Source: JBHGBB01 sp041946755 (GTDB taxonomy: Bacteria; UBP4; UBA4092; JAOAEQ01). From it: DNA of 19,094 bases. Both the position numbers and the translations under genes were made by a program. Below the pieces are notes generated by a model, which searched no databases, was not told where the DNA came from, and saw only the letters and a program-made list of their open reading frames with translations. Below, piece after piece: positions 6,668 to 14,390 of this stretch (position 1 is its first letter; every line of letters starts with the position of its first letter). The DNA lies in contig JBHGBB010000052.1 of assembly GCA_041946755.1 (NCBI GenBank), forward strand, positions 1-19,094. The letters run 5' to 3'.

Positions 6668-8734
6668 ATGCGGGTTGGTATCATTTTAGTAATCTTAATC
6701 ACCATTTCTTTTACCGCACTGATTTTCGTTTTCCCGACGGAGTCACCGGAAGCGTGGTATCCGGCGATTCTATTGTTTATTTCGAATACTATCATCTGGA
6801 TTACCATCGCGGCCGCGTTTTATGAGCATTATAAGAAAGCGAAAGAAGCGCAAAATCAGGCGTTAGCGGTAACACTTATCGTTCTAATCTTAGCGACCGG
6901 CGGGATAGCCTTTGATAGTATCTATTCGGCAATCTTATCTCTTTCTGCGAAAGGGATCGTGGTTCCCTACCTCTGGTATACCAAATTCTTTAACCACCCA
7001 TTACCCTGGGCATTTACCGCGATTATCTATAATCTGGTAGCGGTAGTAATGCTGTTTCTGTTTCAGAAACGAGTTTTCGATAAAGTGCTGGCAGAACAGG
7101 AACAGCGGAAACAATTAGAAGAAGTTAAAAAGCGGTTGGAAGAAAAGAACCGGATTCTAGCGACCATGGAATCCATTTCCCGGGCGTTAAACCAATCCTT
7201 GGACCTGCGGACGATTATCGAGGAATTAACTCATCAAGTGGTACGCCAGTTTAAAATCGATATGTGTACTGTCCGGTTGATTAATCCGCAGAAAGAGTTG
7301 GTAGTTGAAGGGGCATATGGTGAGAATGCGAATCTCTTGCTGCATACTAGCCAGAATACTGAAACAGGGATCGCCGGCTGGGTGTTTTTACAACAGCGCA
7401 TTGCTCAAATCAATGATGTATTCAACGACCATCGGATAGCAGGAGACGATGCGTTACGGAAAATGAAGGTATATTCGTATCTCGGGTTACCGTTAACCTT
7501 ACCATTGCGCGGGACGCTCGGGTGCCTGGAAATATATTCATACATCTCCCGGGAGTTTACCGCGGATGAAGTTGAAGCATTTACTCTGATTGCCAATCAG
7601 GCGGCAATCGCGATTCAGAACGCCCGGAACTTCGAAGAGGCGGAACGGCATCGGAAAGAGCTTGAATCCTTAAATGTATTCTCCGGTCATATCGATGCGA
7701 GTATCGAAGAATCGGAAATATACCGGCTATTCTTAAACGAGATTAATAAACGGTTTGAAGTAGCGCAAGCAATAGTTATGCAGAAGAGTCCGGAAGATGA
7801 ATTCTTAGAAGTCGCTACTTCATTACATCCGTTAACCAAGAAACAGGCACAGATGCCGGTGTTGGAAGACCCGCATCAATGCCGGGCGATTCGAACTGGG
7901 AAAGAGGTTATTGTTGCTAACACCCAAACAGAGTTAGCCTGTACTTGCGATTTATTAGCCGCTAAACAAGGGAGCTATTTATGCCATCCATTATTTATTG
8001 GCGGGAAAATACTTGGTTTGGTCCATTTATCATCGACCAAAACCGATTATTGGGATGCGGATAAACAGCGGATTGTTTCCGCATTAACCGCGACCATCGC
8101 TCCGGCGATTGCCAACCTCCGGTTGATGGCACAAGAGAAAACGAGAGCGATTACCGACCAGTTAACCCAAGTCCATAACCGAAGGTTTTTAGATGAATAT
8201 TTCGCCCGGCAGCTGCATATCTTGAAACGGCAGCAAGCGCAGCAGCGAACCCCCCTATCAATCTTAATGCTAGATTTAGACCATTTCAAAACGTTTAATG
8301 ACGATTATGGCCATGAAATTGGAGATCAAGTATTACAAACATTCGGCAACACGCTGGTTGCAACGGTACGTGCCAGTGATTTAGTTGCCCGGTATGGGGG
8401 AGAAGAATTCTGTGTTATCTTATCAAATACCGATTTGGATGGAGCGAAAGAGACTGCTGAAAAAATCAGAGTTGCTACTGAACGGATTGATGTGGAACCG
8501 TTAGGAATTAAGAAGACCAAAAAGATTACCGTTAGTATCGGGATTTCGGTATATCCGGACCATGGAGTTACCCCCCAGGATTTATTAAAACGAGCTGACC
8601 AAGCATTATATGCGGCGAAATCCGGGGGTAGGAATCGGGTATGTATCGCCGAACCGAATAATCATAAAGAACCGATACCAGAACCAAAGAAGAAACCTGA
8701 TAAATCGGACGATACTACCGAAAAGCTGTTTTAA
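6668..8734 (+). CDS. Membrane-anchored GAF-GAF-GGDEF diguanylate cyclase
   Basis: This 688-aa protein would make cyclic di-GMP from two GTP at the inner membrane. Four hydrophobic segments lie at about 4-23, 30-52, 66-92 and 112-132, then a charged coiled coil at 135-165. The first GAF domain spans about 170-320 and the second about 335-488. The GGDEF domain (about 494-660) has Asp-Gln-Leu-Thr-Gln-Val-His-Asn-Arg-Arg at 497-506, Gly-Gly-Glu-Glu-Phe at 577-581, and an intact inhibitory I-site Arg-Ala-Ser-Asp at 568-571. The cyclase is therefore probably active and product-inhibited. The second GAF holds four cysteines (405, 425, 427, 439). The C-terminal 25 residues are a Lys/Pro/Asp-rich tail. 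ATG 6668 has only a weak upstream Shine-Dalgarno. No phosphodiesterase or c-di-GMP receptor is adjacent. Confidence 0.93.
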   Translation: MRVGIILVILITISFTALIFVFPTESPEAWYPAILLFISNTIIWITIAAAFYEHYKKAKEAQNQALAVTLIVLILATGGIAFDSIYSAILSLSAKGIVVPYLWYTKFFNHPLPWAFTAIIYNLVAVVMLFLFQKRVFDKVLAEQEQRKQLEEVKKRLEEKNRILATMESISRALNQSLDLRTIIEELTHQVVRQFKIDMCTVRLINPQKELVVEGAYGENANLLLHTSQNTETGIAGWVFLQQRIAQINDVFNDHRIAGDDALRKMKVYSYLGLPLTLPLRGTLGCLEIYSYISREFTADEVEAFTLIANQAAIAIQNARNFEEAERHRKELESLNVFSGHIDASIEESEIYRLFLNEINKRFEVAQAIVMQKSPEDEFLEVATSLHPLTKKQAQMPVLEDPHQCRAIRTGKEVIVANTQTELACTCDLLAAKQGSYLCHPLFIGGKILGLVHLSSTKTDYWDADKQRIVSALTATIAPAIANLRLMAQEKTRAITDQLTQVHNRRFLDEYFARQLHILKRQQAQQRTPLSILMLDLDHFKTFNDDYGHEIGDQVLQTFGNTLVATVRASDLVARYGGEEFCVILSNTDLDGAKETAEKIRVATERIDVEPLGIKKTKKITVSIGISVYPDHGVTPQDLLKRADQALYAAKSGGRNRVCIAEPNNHKEPIPEPKKKPDKSDDTTEKLF

Positions 8735-8751
8735 AGCAACGCTACTATCAT

Positions 8752-8932
8752 CCCCGCTATTTTTCTACGGGGCTTTAGCCCAAGGTTTATGAATTTCAGT
8801 TCATCCGACTTTGGTTGATAAACATAATCCCGATAAATTAGGGAAAACCCTCAACTAAAGTTGGGTAGAAAGCAGTTTGAAATTACACCCTCGACTTAAG
8901 CAAACGCACACGGTGTGAGCTTGCTTAAGTCG
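8752..8932. repeat. Cluster of four or five palindromes between convergent genes
   Basis: The 277-nt gap 8735-9011 holds no gene. It contains CCCCG/CGGGG around a T-rich loop (8752-8772), GGGCTTTAGCCC (8770-8781), and an imperfect CCCTCAAC-TAAA-GTTGGG element (8848-8865). A 12-bp perfect stem CGACTTAAGCAA/TTGCTTAAGTCG (8892-8903 with 8921-8932) has a second small CACA/TGTG stem inside its loop. These resemble REP-like intergenic elements. The first could act as a weak terminator for the GGDEF gene, but no T-run follows it. Confidence 0.65.
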
Positions 8933-9011
8933 TATAGAATCAAGGAGAAATCAGTTCAAAGGCGCGAGGTGCGACTTTAGGTTTTTTTCTTCAGTTTTTC
9001 CTAGATACCAC

Positions 9012-9689
9012 CTACTTTCTACTATCTACCGGGTTCTCTTTTTTTACCGGCGTTTCTTCCCATAATTTATCGATCGGGATTATGATTTCTTTCCTATTTT
9101 CGTTATACTTATACCACTTCAATCTTGGATCATTGAAATTGACTTCTTCTATTTTGGTCCAAGGTGTCGGTGCTAATTCATGTTTATATGTTGTATCCCA
9201 ACTATCAGGACCAAAACAAATAAAGTTTATCATCCCATATTTTATAGTAGAACCACCCGACCAAAGTAGATTAATTTGCCCATATTTTATATATGGATTA
9301 CCAAATTGAAACGATGCTCTGCCGAATCCTCTAGGTACTTTAAGGCTAACCGTTTTATGTGCATATGTCGCATGGTTGAAAGTACTTGCGAAAGTACCAA
9401 ATTGACTATATATGTCGTATTCAGAATATTCATCGCGTGCATCTTTTCCAGCCATTAATTTTAGATACCAGCCAACTTCTTTTATCCATGTTTTGGTGAA
9501 TTTAATTGCGGCATACTGATTATCGGAGCGATATAAGATAAATCTGCCCAATGGAATATCGATAGCATTATTTTCTATTAACACTACATTGGTTAAATCT
9601 TTATTAGTGCCACAAAATGCATTTACAATAAATAAGAAACAGATTATAAAACAACTTATTGTTGTTTTCATATTTTTTCCGTTACTCAT
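9012..9689 (-). CDS. Exported protein of unknown family, linked to the RHS fragment
   Basis: The frame gives 225 aa from ATG 9689. A second ATG at 9671 (residue 7) has a slightly better upstream GGA and starts exactly at a signal peptide (Lys, then a hydrophobic core at about 10-24), so the real protein may be 219 aa. The mature part is rich in Tyr, Lys and Ile, with short repeat-like elements (Tyr-Ile-Lys-Tyr-Gly-Gln-Ile-Asn and Ile-Lys-Tyr-Gly-Met-Ile-Asn, about 135-155). The C-terminus is charged. I do not recognise a family. From ATG 9689 it overlaps the preceding gene by 8 nt; from 9671 it starts 10 nt after that gene's stop, so the two are linked either way. The position right after an RHS C-terminal domain suggests an immunity or companion role, which is inference. 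Base composition is AT-richer than the neighbours. Confidence 0.7.
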   Translation of the reverse strand: MSNGKNMKTTISCFIICFLFIVNAFCGTNKDLTNVVLIENNAIDIPLGRFILYRSDNQYAAIKFTKTWIKEVGWYLKLMAGKDARDEYSEYDIYSQFGTFASTFNHATYAHKTVSLKVPRGFGRASFQFGNPYIKYGQINLLWSGGSTIKYGMINFICFGPDSWDTTYKHELAPTPWTKIEEVNFNDPRLKWYKYNENRKEIIIPIDKLWEETPVKKENPVDSRK

Positions 9690-10428
9690 TTAATTTGCTA
9701 GTGCCAGATAGTAAAGCGCCCCATTGTTTACTACTAGTAGGTATGGTATCAGCAAAAATATGTTTTATTGTATACGGAATACTTGTCCAACCCTTCCATT
9801 GTTGATAATCATGGACATAAGAATCTATTGTTGCGTGATCGGCAATCGGATCTAAAAAAGAACTGCAAGCTACAAGATTTTTGGTACCATTTTTAGCTTC
9901 AGATGGAGTCTCATACTTTGGCGGATTGCTTCCTGGTATCTGACCACCCATGGCATGCATATGAGTAGAAGTTGGGTCCATACTTGACGAACCTGGTAAG
10001 AAATCGACTAACATTTCCTCAGCACCTAGTCCAAGAGCAGTATAAATCGATAATCCATTCCGAAGCCCCATGATTGTTCCATGGACAACATGCCATGGGG
10101 GTATCCATAATCCATTTATATCGGCATTGTTTATTGGGTCGTTAAAGCAATAGTGATATAGATTTAATCCATCGGCCCCGGTCGGTTCTTCAGTAATCCA
10201 TCGACCCATAACCGGGTCATACCAGCGACAAACGAAATAATACAATCCCGTCACAGGATCTTGCTCCTTAGTTGTCAGGTGCCAGTTTTCAGTTGTCAGA
10301 CTACCGACAACTGCTAAGACATTACCGAATCCTTCTTGGACATAATCAACGATTTTGTTCCTACTGGTATCGGCGATGAATATTACATTACCGATATCGT
10401 CATAATGATAGAAATTAATAGACTGCAT
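9682..10428 (-). CDS. RHS repeat-associated core with variable C-terminal domain (N-terminus missing)
   Basis: This 248-aa frame begins inside an RHS module. Residues 8-108 match the RHS core: 'HYDDIGNVIFIADTS' (8-22), 'KEQDPVTGLYYFVCRWYDP' (54-72), 'GRWITEEPTGADGLNLYHY' (75-93) and Asn-Ala-Asp-Ile-Asn-Gly-Leu-Trp (101-108). The next 140 residues are the variable part. It has His156, His158, His198, His206 and His223 and a 'DPIADHATIDSYVHDYQQW' stretch (193-211), which could be an effector domain, family unknown. Full RHS proteins are over 1000 aa, so this is an orphan tip or a remnant. A TAA lies directly before ATG 10428 and no Shine-Dalgarno is visible, so expression from here is doubtful. 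Residues 43-54 encode a repeat known from intergenic DNA. Confidence 0.72.
   Translation of the reverse strand: MQSINFYHYDDIGNVIFIADTSRNKIVDYVQEGFGNVLAVVGSLTTENWHLTTKEQDPVTGLYYFVCRWYDPVMGRWITEEPTGADGLNLYHYCFNDPINNADINGLWIPPWHVVHGTIMGLRNGLSIYTALGLGAEEMLVDFLPGSSSMDPTSTHMHAMGGQIPGSNPPKYETPSEAKNGTKNLVACSSFLDPIADHATIDSYVHDYQQWKGWTSIPYTIKHIFADTIPTSSKQWGALLSGTSKLNE
10270..10312. repeat. AGTTGTCAG repeat element inside the RHS reading frame
   Basis: AGTTGTCAG occurs at 10270-10278 and 10291-10299, linked by GCCAGTTTTC, and an inverted GACAACT is at 10306-10312. On the minus strand it is read as Leu-Thr-Thr-Glu-Asn-Trp-His-Leu-Thr-Thr-Lys. Short CAGTTTTCAGTTGTCAG-type repeats are otherwise typical of non-coding gaps. 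Confidence 0.65.
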
Positions 10429-10678
10429 TTAAAAGGATGAAATTAACAATATAGATATCTATTTTTGAATACGGTGACACATAGAATGACTTTAGATTAT
10501 ACCACTTTTTCTATATCATAGACAAATTAAACCGCAAAACATTGATTTTATTATGATTAAATGATGCGGTAAAGCAGATTCTCTACTAGATAATTTGCTT
10601 TCAGCAAAGGTGGCTAGCCGGTATGTTAGAAAACCGGTTTATGGTAAAATATCTGATTTTAATTTAGTTATTCCTTTT

Positions 10679-12034
10679 ATGGCAGAATCTAATCTTCAAT
10701 CCAACCCTGGTTTTAATCCAGCGCCAGACCCGAAACTCGAATGGGCATTGAACCGGTCGATTATGGAAGGTTCGTCCTTTTCAGTTATGGACTATCTCAT
10801 CGGGGGAATTTTTATCCAGGCATTCGTAATCGAATTATTGGGTGACAATCAATATACTAATTTATATATTGGCTTACTTGCCGGGATTCCACCGTTTATC
10901 AGTCTTCTGCAGCTGTTCACCCCACCGTTGCTGCGTCAATTTGGTGGGAAACGAAAAGAATTAACCCTGACCTGCTACAGTAGCGCAAGAATATTATGGA
11001 TCATCCCGATTCTTATCCCGTTTATTCCCTTTCTTATTGCGCATCAGATATTTACGATGTGGATACTCATCATTATGATGTGTCTATTTACCGGATTGAA
11101 TGCTATCGGCGGGATTAGCTGGTCATCCTGGATAAGCGATTTAGTCCCGCGGGAACGGTACGGCCGCTATTTCGCTAAACGGAGTACGATTATTAAGGTT
11201 GTGGGCACTATCGCGGCATTAGCCGGTTCCATGCTCTATGATTCATGGAAGCATAAATATGCTGATAAACCGCCGTTAGATGGTTTTTCCCTTATCTTTT
11301 TTATCGGGCTGATATTTGGATTGATTTCGCTCTATTTGTTAAAAGGGATTCAGGAACCGCAATGGCAGACTTCCCGTCCGCAAGATACCCCGTGGAAAAA
11401 AATGCTTGTTCCGCTGAAAGATAAGAACTTTCGCCGGTTCGCTCTCATTCAGATGTTCTGGATTTTTGCGCTCATGTTCTCATCACCATATTTTAGTGCC
11501 TACATGCGGAAGAACTTAAAATTAGATTTAACCGTAATCAGCATTATCACTTTTGTTGGAACCGGCGTGGTATTAGTTTGTTCCCCACTTTGGGGCAAAT
11601 TCTGTGACCAGTTCGGGAATCGGCCGATTTTGATGGCCAGTTATGTTGTTAAAGGGTTCTATTGTTTCGCCTGGCTATTTGTCACTTCTGATAATTACTG
11701 GATTACCTTGATGATTACGCGAGTATTTTTCTGTTTCGATTTAGCCATGAGCTTCAGTGCTGCCAATATCCTTTATAAAATCTCACCCAAAGGGGATAAC
11801 ACCGGCCATTTGGCGGTTAATGGAGTCTTGGTAACGATAAGTTCGATGCTGGCGCCAATTATCGCTGGATGGTTGACCGTCTTTGCGAAAGCAGATATGT
11901 TTACGGTGGGTTCTTTTCAAATCGAGTCGTTGAAATTGATCTTTTTAATCGGCGGGATACTCCGGGTTATGGCGATGCCGATGTTGTTCCTGGTGCATGA
12001 ACCGAAAACCGAAAAACTATTCAATGCAAGATGA
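10679..12034 (+). CDS. Major facilitator superfamily transporter (first of two)
   Basis: From ATG 10679 the protein has 451 aa. The frame is open further up to TTG 10595 (479 aa), but the extra 28 residues look unlike any MFS N-terminus, and neither start has a clear Shine-Dalgarno. About 12 hydrophobic segments are present, arranged as two halves joined by a charged loop (about 220-250). Family features are a 'SWISDLVPRERYGRYFAKRS' loop (150-169) and a motif-A-like Gly-Lys-Phe-Cys-Asp-Gln-Phe-Gly-Asn-Arg-Pro (306-316). It would move a small solute across the inner membrane using the proton or solute gradient; substrate unknown. It sits upstream of another MFS gene on the same strand. It differs clearly from that gene, so the two are not recent duplicates. 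Confidence 0.85.
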   Translation: MAESNLQSNPGFNPAPDPKLEWALNRSIMEGSSFSVMDYLIGGIFIQAFVIELLGDNQYTNLYIGLLAGIPPFISLLQLFTPPLLRQFGGKRKELTLTCYSSARILWIIPILIPFIPFLIAHQIFTMWILIIMMCLFTGLNAIGGISWSSWISDLVPRERYGRYFAKRSTIIKVVGTIAALAGSMLYDSWKHKYADKPPLDGFSLIFFIGLIFGLISLYLLKGIQEPQWQTSRPQDTPWKKMLVPLKDKNFRRFALIQMFWIFALMFSSPYFSAYMRKNLKLDLTVISIITFVGTGVVLVCSPLWGKFCDQFGNRPILMASYVVKGFYCFAWLFVTSDNYWITLMITRVFFCFDLAMSFSAANILYKISPKGDNTGHLAVNGVLVTISSMLAPIIAGWLTVFAKADMFTVGSFQIESLKLIFLIGGILRVMAMPMLFLVHEPKTEKLFNAR

Positions 12035-12042
12035 GCAATTAG

Positions 12043-12075
12043 CAATTTTCAATTCAAAATGAATATTGAAAATTG
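12043..12075. repeat. CAATTTTCAA inverted repeat between the two MFS genes
   Basis: CAATTTTCAA (12043-12052) pairs with TTGAAAATTG (12066-12075), with a smaller ATTC/GAAT pairing inside. Further TTGAATATTGAATATT words follow to about 12090. It is AT-rich and lies entirely between the genes. It supplies a false TTG start for the next frame at 12073. Confidence 0.6.
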
Positions 12076-12123
12076 AATATTGAATATTTTAAAATACTGT
12101 TTCTATGCTATTATTTAATATAT

Positions 12124-13341
12124 ATGGCTGAAGTTCAATCAGTTTCTCCTCAACCACCCAGAAAAACTTGGTTCGGATTAAGTAAAAACGTTGTCGCGTT
12201 AGGGTTCGTCAGTTTTCTCACCGATGTTAGCAGCGAAATGATCTATCCGCTGCTGCCGGTATTTCTCACCTCAATTCTCGGGGTCAGCTATACTTTTGTC
12301 GGGTTGATTGAAGGGGTAGCGGAAAGTACTGCTAGTGTTTTCAAATTCTTTTCCGGCTGGGTCTCTGATTGGATTAAAAAACGGAAAGCGTTGGTATTTA
12401 TCGGGTATGGATTATCGTCATTCACCCGGCCGTTGGTCGCGATTGCTACTGCCGGCTGGCATGTTCTCGGAGTACGTTTTTCCGACCGGATTGGGAAAGG
12501 GATAAGAACTTCACCGCGGGATGCGCTGGTTGCCAGTTCTACTCCTGAGTCCGACCGGGGCAAAGCGTTCGGATTCCATCGGGCGATGGATAACGCCGGG
12601 GCAGTGCTCGGTCCCTTGCTGGCGTTCTGGTTATTAACCATTGAACCGGAACATTATCGAACGGTATTCTGGCTGGCGTCAATCCCCGGATTAATCTCGC
12701 TAATAGTCATCGCATTATTTGTTACCGAAACCGGATTTGAACAAATTGCTAATAAAGCGAAACGAATTTCGTTATCGCTAAAGCCATTTGATACCCGATT
12801 CAAAATATATCTGATAATCGTTATCTTATTTACTTTAGGAAACTCCAGCGATGCGTTCTTATTACTCCGGGCAAAAAGCTTGAATGTTCCGGTGACTCTG
12901 CTGCCGATACTCTGGGTGGTATTAAGTGCGGTGAAAATGGTTAGTTCCATGCCGGGCGGCATGCTTTCGGATAAAATCGGCCGGAAAAAAGTTATTATCG
13001 CTGGATGGTTGATTTATGCTTTGGTATATTTCGGGTTCGCGTTTGCCAATACCGCATGGCATATCTGGGGATTGTTCATCGTTTATGGTTTATTTTATGG
13101 ATTGACTGAAGGAACCGAAAAAGCGTTAGTTGCGGATATGGTACCGAACGAACTCCGGGGAACCGCATATGGTTTATTCAATTTCGCGATTGGGATTGCG
13201 GCATTTCCTGCAAGTCTATTAATGGGGATAATTTGGCAAGCATATGGGGTAATTCCAGCATTTCTATTCGGAGCAAGCTTAGCGTTTATTGCCGCGATTT
13301 TGTTTATACTTACCGTTCCGATAGCGAAAAAGTCAGATTGA
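12124..13341 (+). CDS. Major facilitator superfamily transporter (second of two)
   Basis: The start chosen is ATG 12124 (405 aa). An upstream in-frame TTG at 12073 lies in a repeat and would add 17 residues of no family character. No Shine-Dalgarno precedes 12124; TATTAT at 12109-12114 would place a transcript start almost on the ATG, so a leaderless mRNA is possible. About 12 membrane segments are visible. Family motifs are 'TDVSSEMIYPLLPVFL' (33-48), motif A Gly-Trp-Val-Ser-Asp-Trp-Ile-Lys-Lys-Arg-Lys (78-88), 'RFSDRIGKGIRTSPRDAL' (118-135) and 'FGFHRAMDNAGAVLGPL' (149-165). These are typical of a widespread MFS group of unknown substrate. A second motif A (Gly-Met-Leu-Ser-Asp-Lys-Ile-Gly-Arg-Lys) marks the second half. 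Confidence 0.9.
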   Translation: MAEVQSVSPQPPRKTWFGLSKNVVALGFVSFLTDVSSEMIYPLLPVFLTSILGVSYTFVGLIEGVAESTASVFKFFSGWVSDWIKKRKALVFIGYGLSSFTRPLVAIATAGWHVLGVRFSDRIGKGIRTSPRDALVASSTPESDRGKAFGFHRAMDNAGAVLGPLLAFWLLTIEPEHYRTVFWLASIPGLISLIVIALFVTETGFEQIANKAKRISLSLKPFDTRFKIYLIIVILFTLGNSSDAFLLLRAKSLNVPVTLLPILWVVLSAVKMVSSMPGGMLSDKIGRKKVIIAGWLIYALVYFGFAFANTAWHIWGLFIVYGLFYGLTEGTEKALVADMVPNELRGTAYGLFNFAIGIAAFPASLLMGIIWQAYGVIPAFLFGASLAFIAAILFILTVPIAKKSD

Positions 13342-13351
13342 TATTTTCGGA

Positions 13352-13449
13352 TAGAAGTTCTTCTACCCCTGTCCAACAGCGGAGAAAAGATGAACGAGAT
13401 ATTATCTCGTTCATCCCAATTCCAGTATAGTTCCGGTTTTGTAACCGGA
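13352..13449 (+). repeat. Three consecutive small hairpins before the radical SAM gene
   Basis: TAGAAG/CTTCTA with a 2-nt centre lies at 13352-13365. A perfect 12-bp stem GATGAACGAGAT/ATCTCGTTCATC with a 3-nt loop lies at 13389-13415. TCCGGTT/AACCGGA with a 4-nt loop lies at 13432-13449 and ends 7 nt before ATG 13457. No T-run follows any of them. The last one would fold close to the ribosome-binding region (GGAT at 13447-13450). Confidence 0.6.
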
Positions 13450-13456
13450 TAAAATC

Positions 13457-14371
13457 ATGGCGTACCAACCGCAATATGTGTCTTTATCTCATTCGGGAAA
13501 ATTAGCAGCCCGGGCAAATCAACTTGTTGACCGATTAAAAAGCTGTGATATCTGCCCGCAGAATTGCCGGGTCAATCGGTTAAAAAACGAATTGGGTTTC
13601 TGTAAAACCGACCGGCAGCCCATCGTTTCGAGTTATAATCTCCATTTCGGGGAAGAGCCCCCGATTTCCGGGTATCGCGGTAGCGGTACCATCTTCTTTT
13701 CCAACTGCAATTTAGCTTGTGTCTTCTGCCAAAATAGCGCCATTAGTCAAAATGGTGAAGGTACCGAAGTTACTATCGAGCAGATAGCAGAAATGATGCT
13801 TTCGTTACAGGAATCCGGTGCCCATAATATTAATTTCGTTAGCCCGACTCATGTCATTACCCAGATTGTTGAAGCGTTGGTAATCGCTGCCGAACAAGGA
13901 TTAAATATCCCACTGGTATATAATTCCGGAGGATATGATTCGACATCAACCTTGCAGATACTGGATGGCATTATCGATATCTATATGCCGGATGCCAAAT
14001 ATGGCAACGATGAAACAGCCTTGAAATATTCCAGTGCCAAGAATTATGTTGCGGTAAATCAAACTGCGTTACTTGAAATGCATCGGCAGGTAGGAGTATT
14101 GAAACTAAACAAAGAGAAAGTTGCGGAACAGGGACTGCTGGTTCGGCATCTAGTGCTGCCGAATGGAGTAGCGGATAGCGAAACAGTATTTCAGTTTATT
14201 GCCGAAAAAGTTTCAAAAGAAACCTATGTCAGTCTCATGAGCCAATATTTCCCGGCAAACCAATCGCATCGGTATCAAGAATTATCCCGCCGGATTTCTC
14301 TGGAAGAATATGATGCTGCGGTATCGGCAATGATAAACGCCGGATTAGAAAATGGTTGGAGACAAGGATGA
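13457..14371 (+). CDS. Radical SAM protein of the COG1313 (PflX-like) type
   Basis: This 304-aa protein carries an N-terminal cysteine set Cys30, Cys33, Cys37, Cys49 ('CDICPQNCRVNR' then Gly-Phe-Cys). This is followed by the radical SAM motif CxxxCxxC at Cys84, Cys88, Cys91 ('NCNLACVFCQN'). The latter binds the 4Fe-4S cluster that splits S-adenosylmethionine. The 'YNSGGYDS' (about 155-162) and 'IDIYMPDAKYGN' (about 174-185) stretches are typical of COG1313, which is related to pyruvate formate-lyase activating enzymes. Its substrate is unknown, and no glycyl-radical enzyme is nearby. The first cysteine set may hold a metal or second cluster (inference). The start ATG 13457 is preceded by GGAT. 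It may be co-transcribed with the MFS gene upstream (115-nt gap with hairpins). Confidence 0.9.
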   Translation: MAYQPQYVSLSHSGKLAARANQLVDRLKSCDICPQNCRVNRLKNELGFCKTDRQPIVSSYNLHFGEEPPISGYRGSGTIFFSNCNLACVFCQNSAISQNGEGTEVTIEQIAEMMLSLQESGAHNINFVSPTHVITQIVEALVIAAEQGLNIPLVYNSGGYDSTSTLQILDGIIDIYMPDAKYGNDETALKYSSAKNYVAVNQTALLEMHRQVGVLKLNKEKVAEQGLLVRHLVLPNGVADSETVFQFIAEKVSKETYVSLMSQYFPANQSHRYQELSRRISLEEYDAAVSAMINAGLENGWRQG

Positions 14372-14390
14372 GTCGAAGGCGAGTCCTTAG

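Noticed and set aside
8752..8781. Terminator of the GGDEF gene
   Set aside because: The CCCCG/CGGGG stem is short, has a long loop and is not followed by a T-run.
8735..9011. CRISPR array
   Set aside because: The palindromes differ from each other and there are no regular repeats with unique spacers. None occurs elsewhere in the window either.
10595..10678. TTG 10595 as the start of the first MFS gene
   Set aside because: No Shine-Dalgarno and no MFS character in the first 28 residues. ATG 10679 is preferred, though it too lacks a clear site.
12073..12123. TTG 12073 as the start of the second MFS gene
   Set aside because: The extra 17 residues come from the CAATTTTCAA repeat, and the MFS N-terminus begins naturally after ATG 12124.
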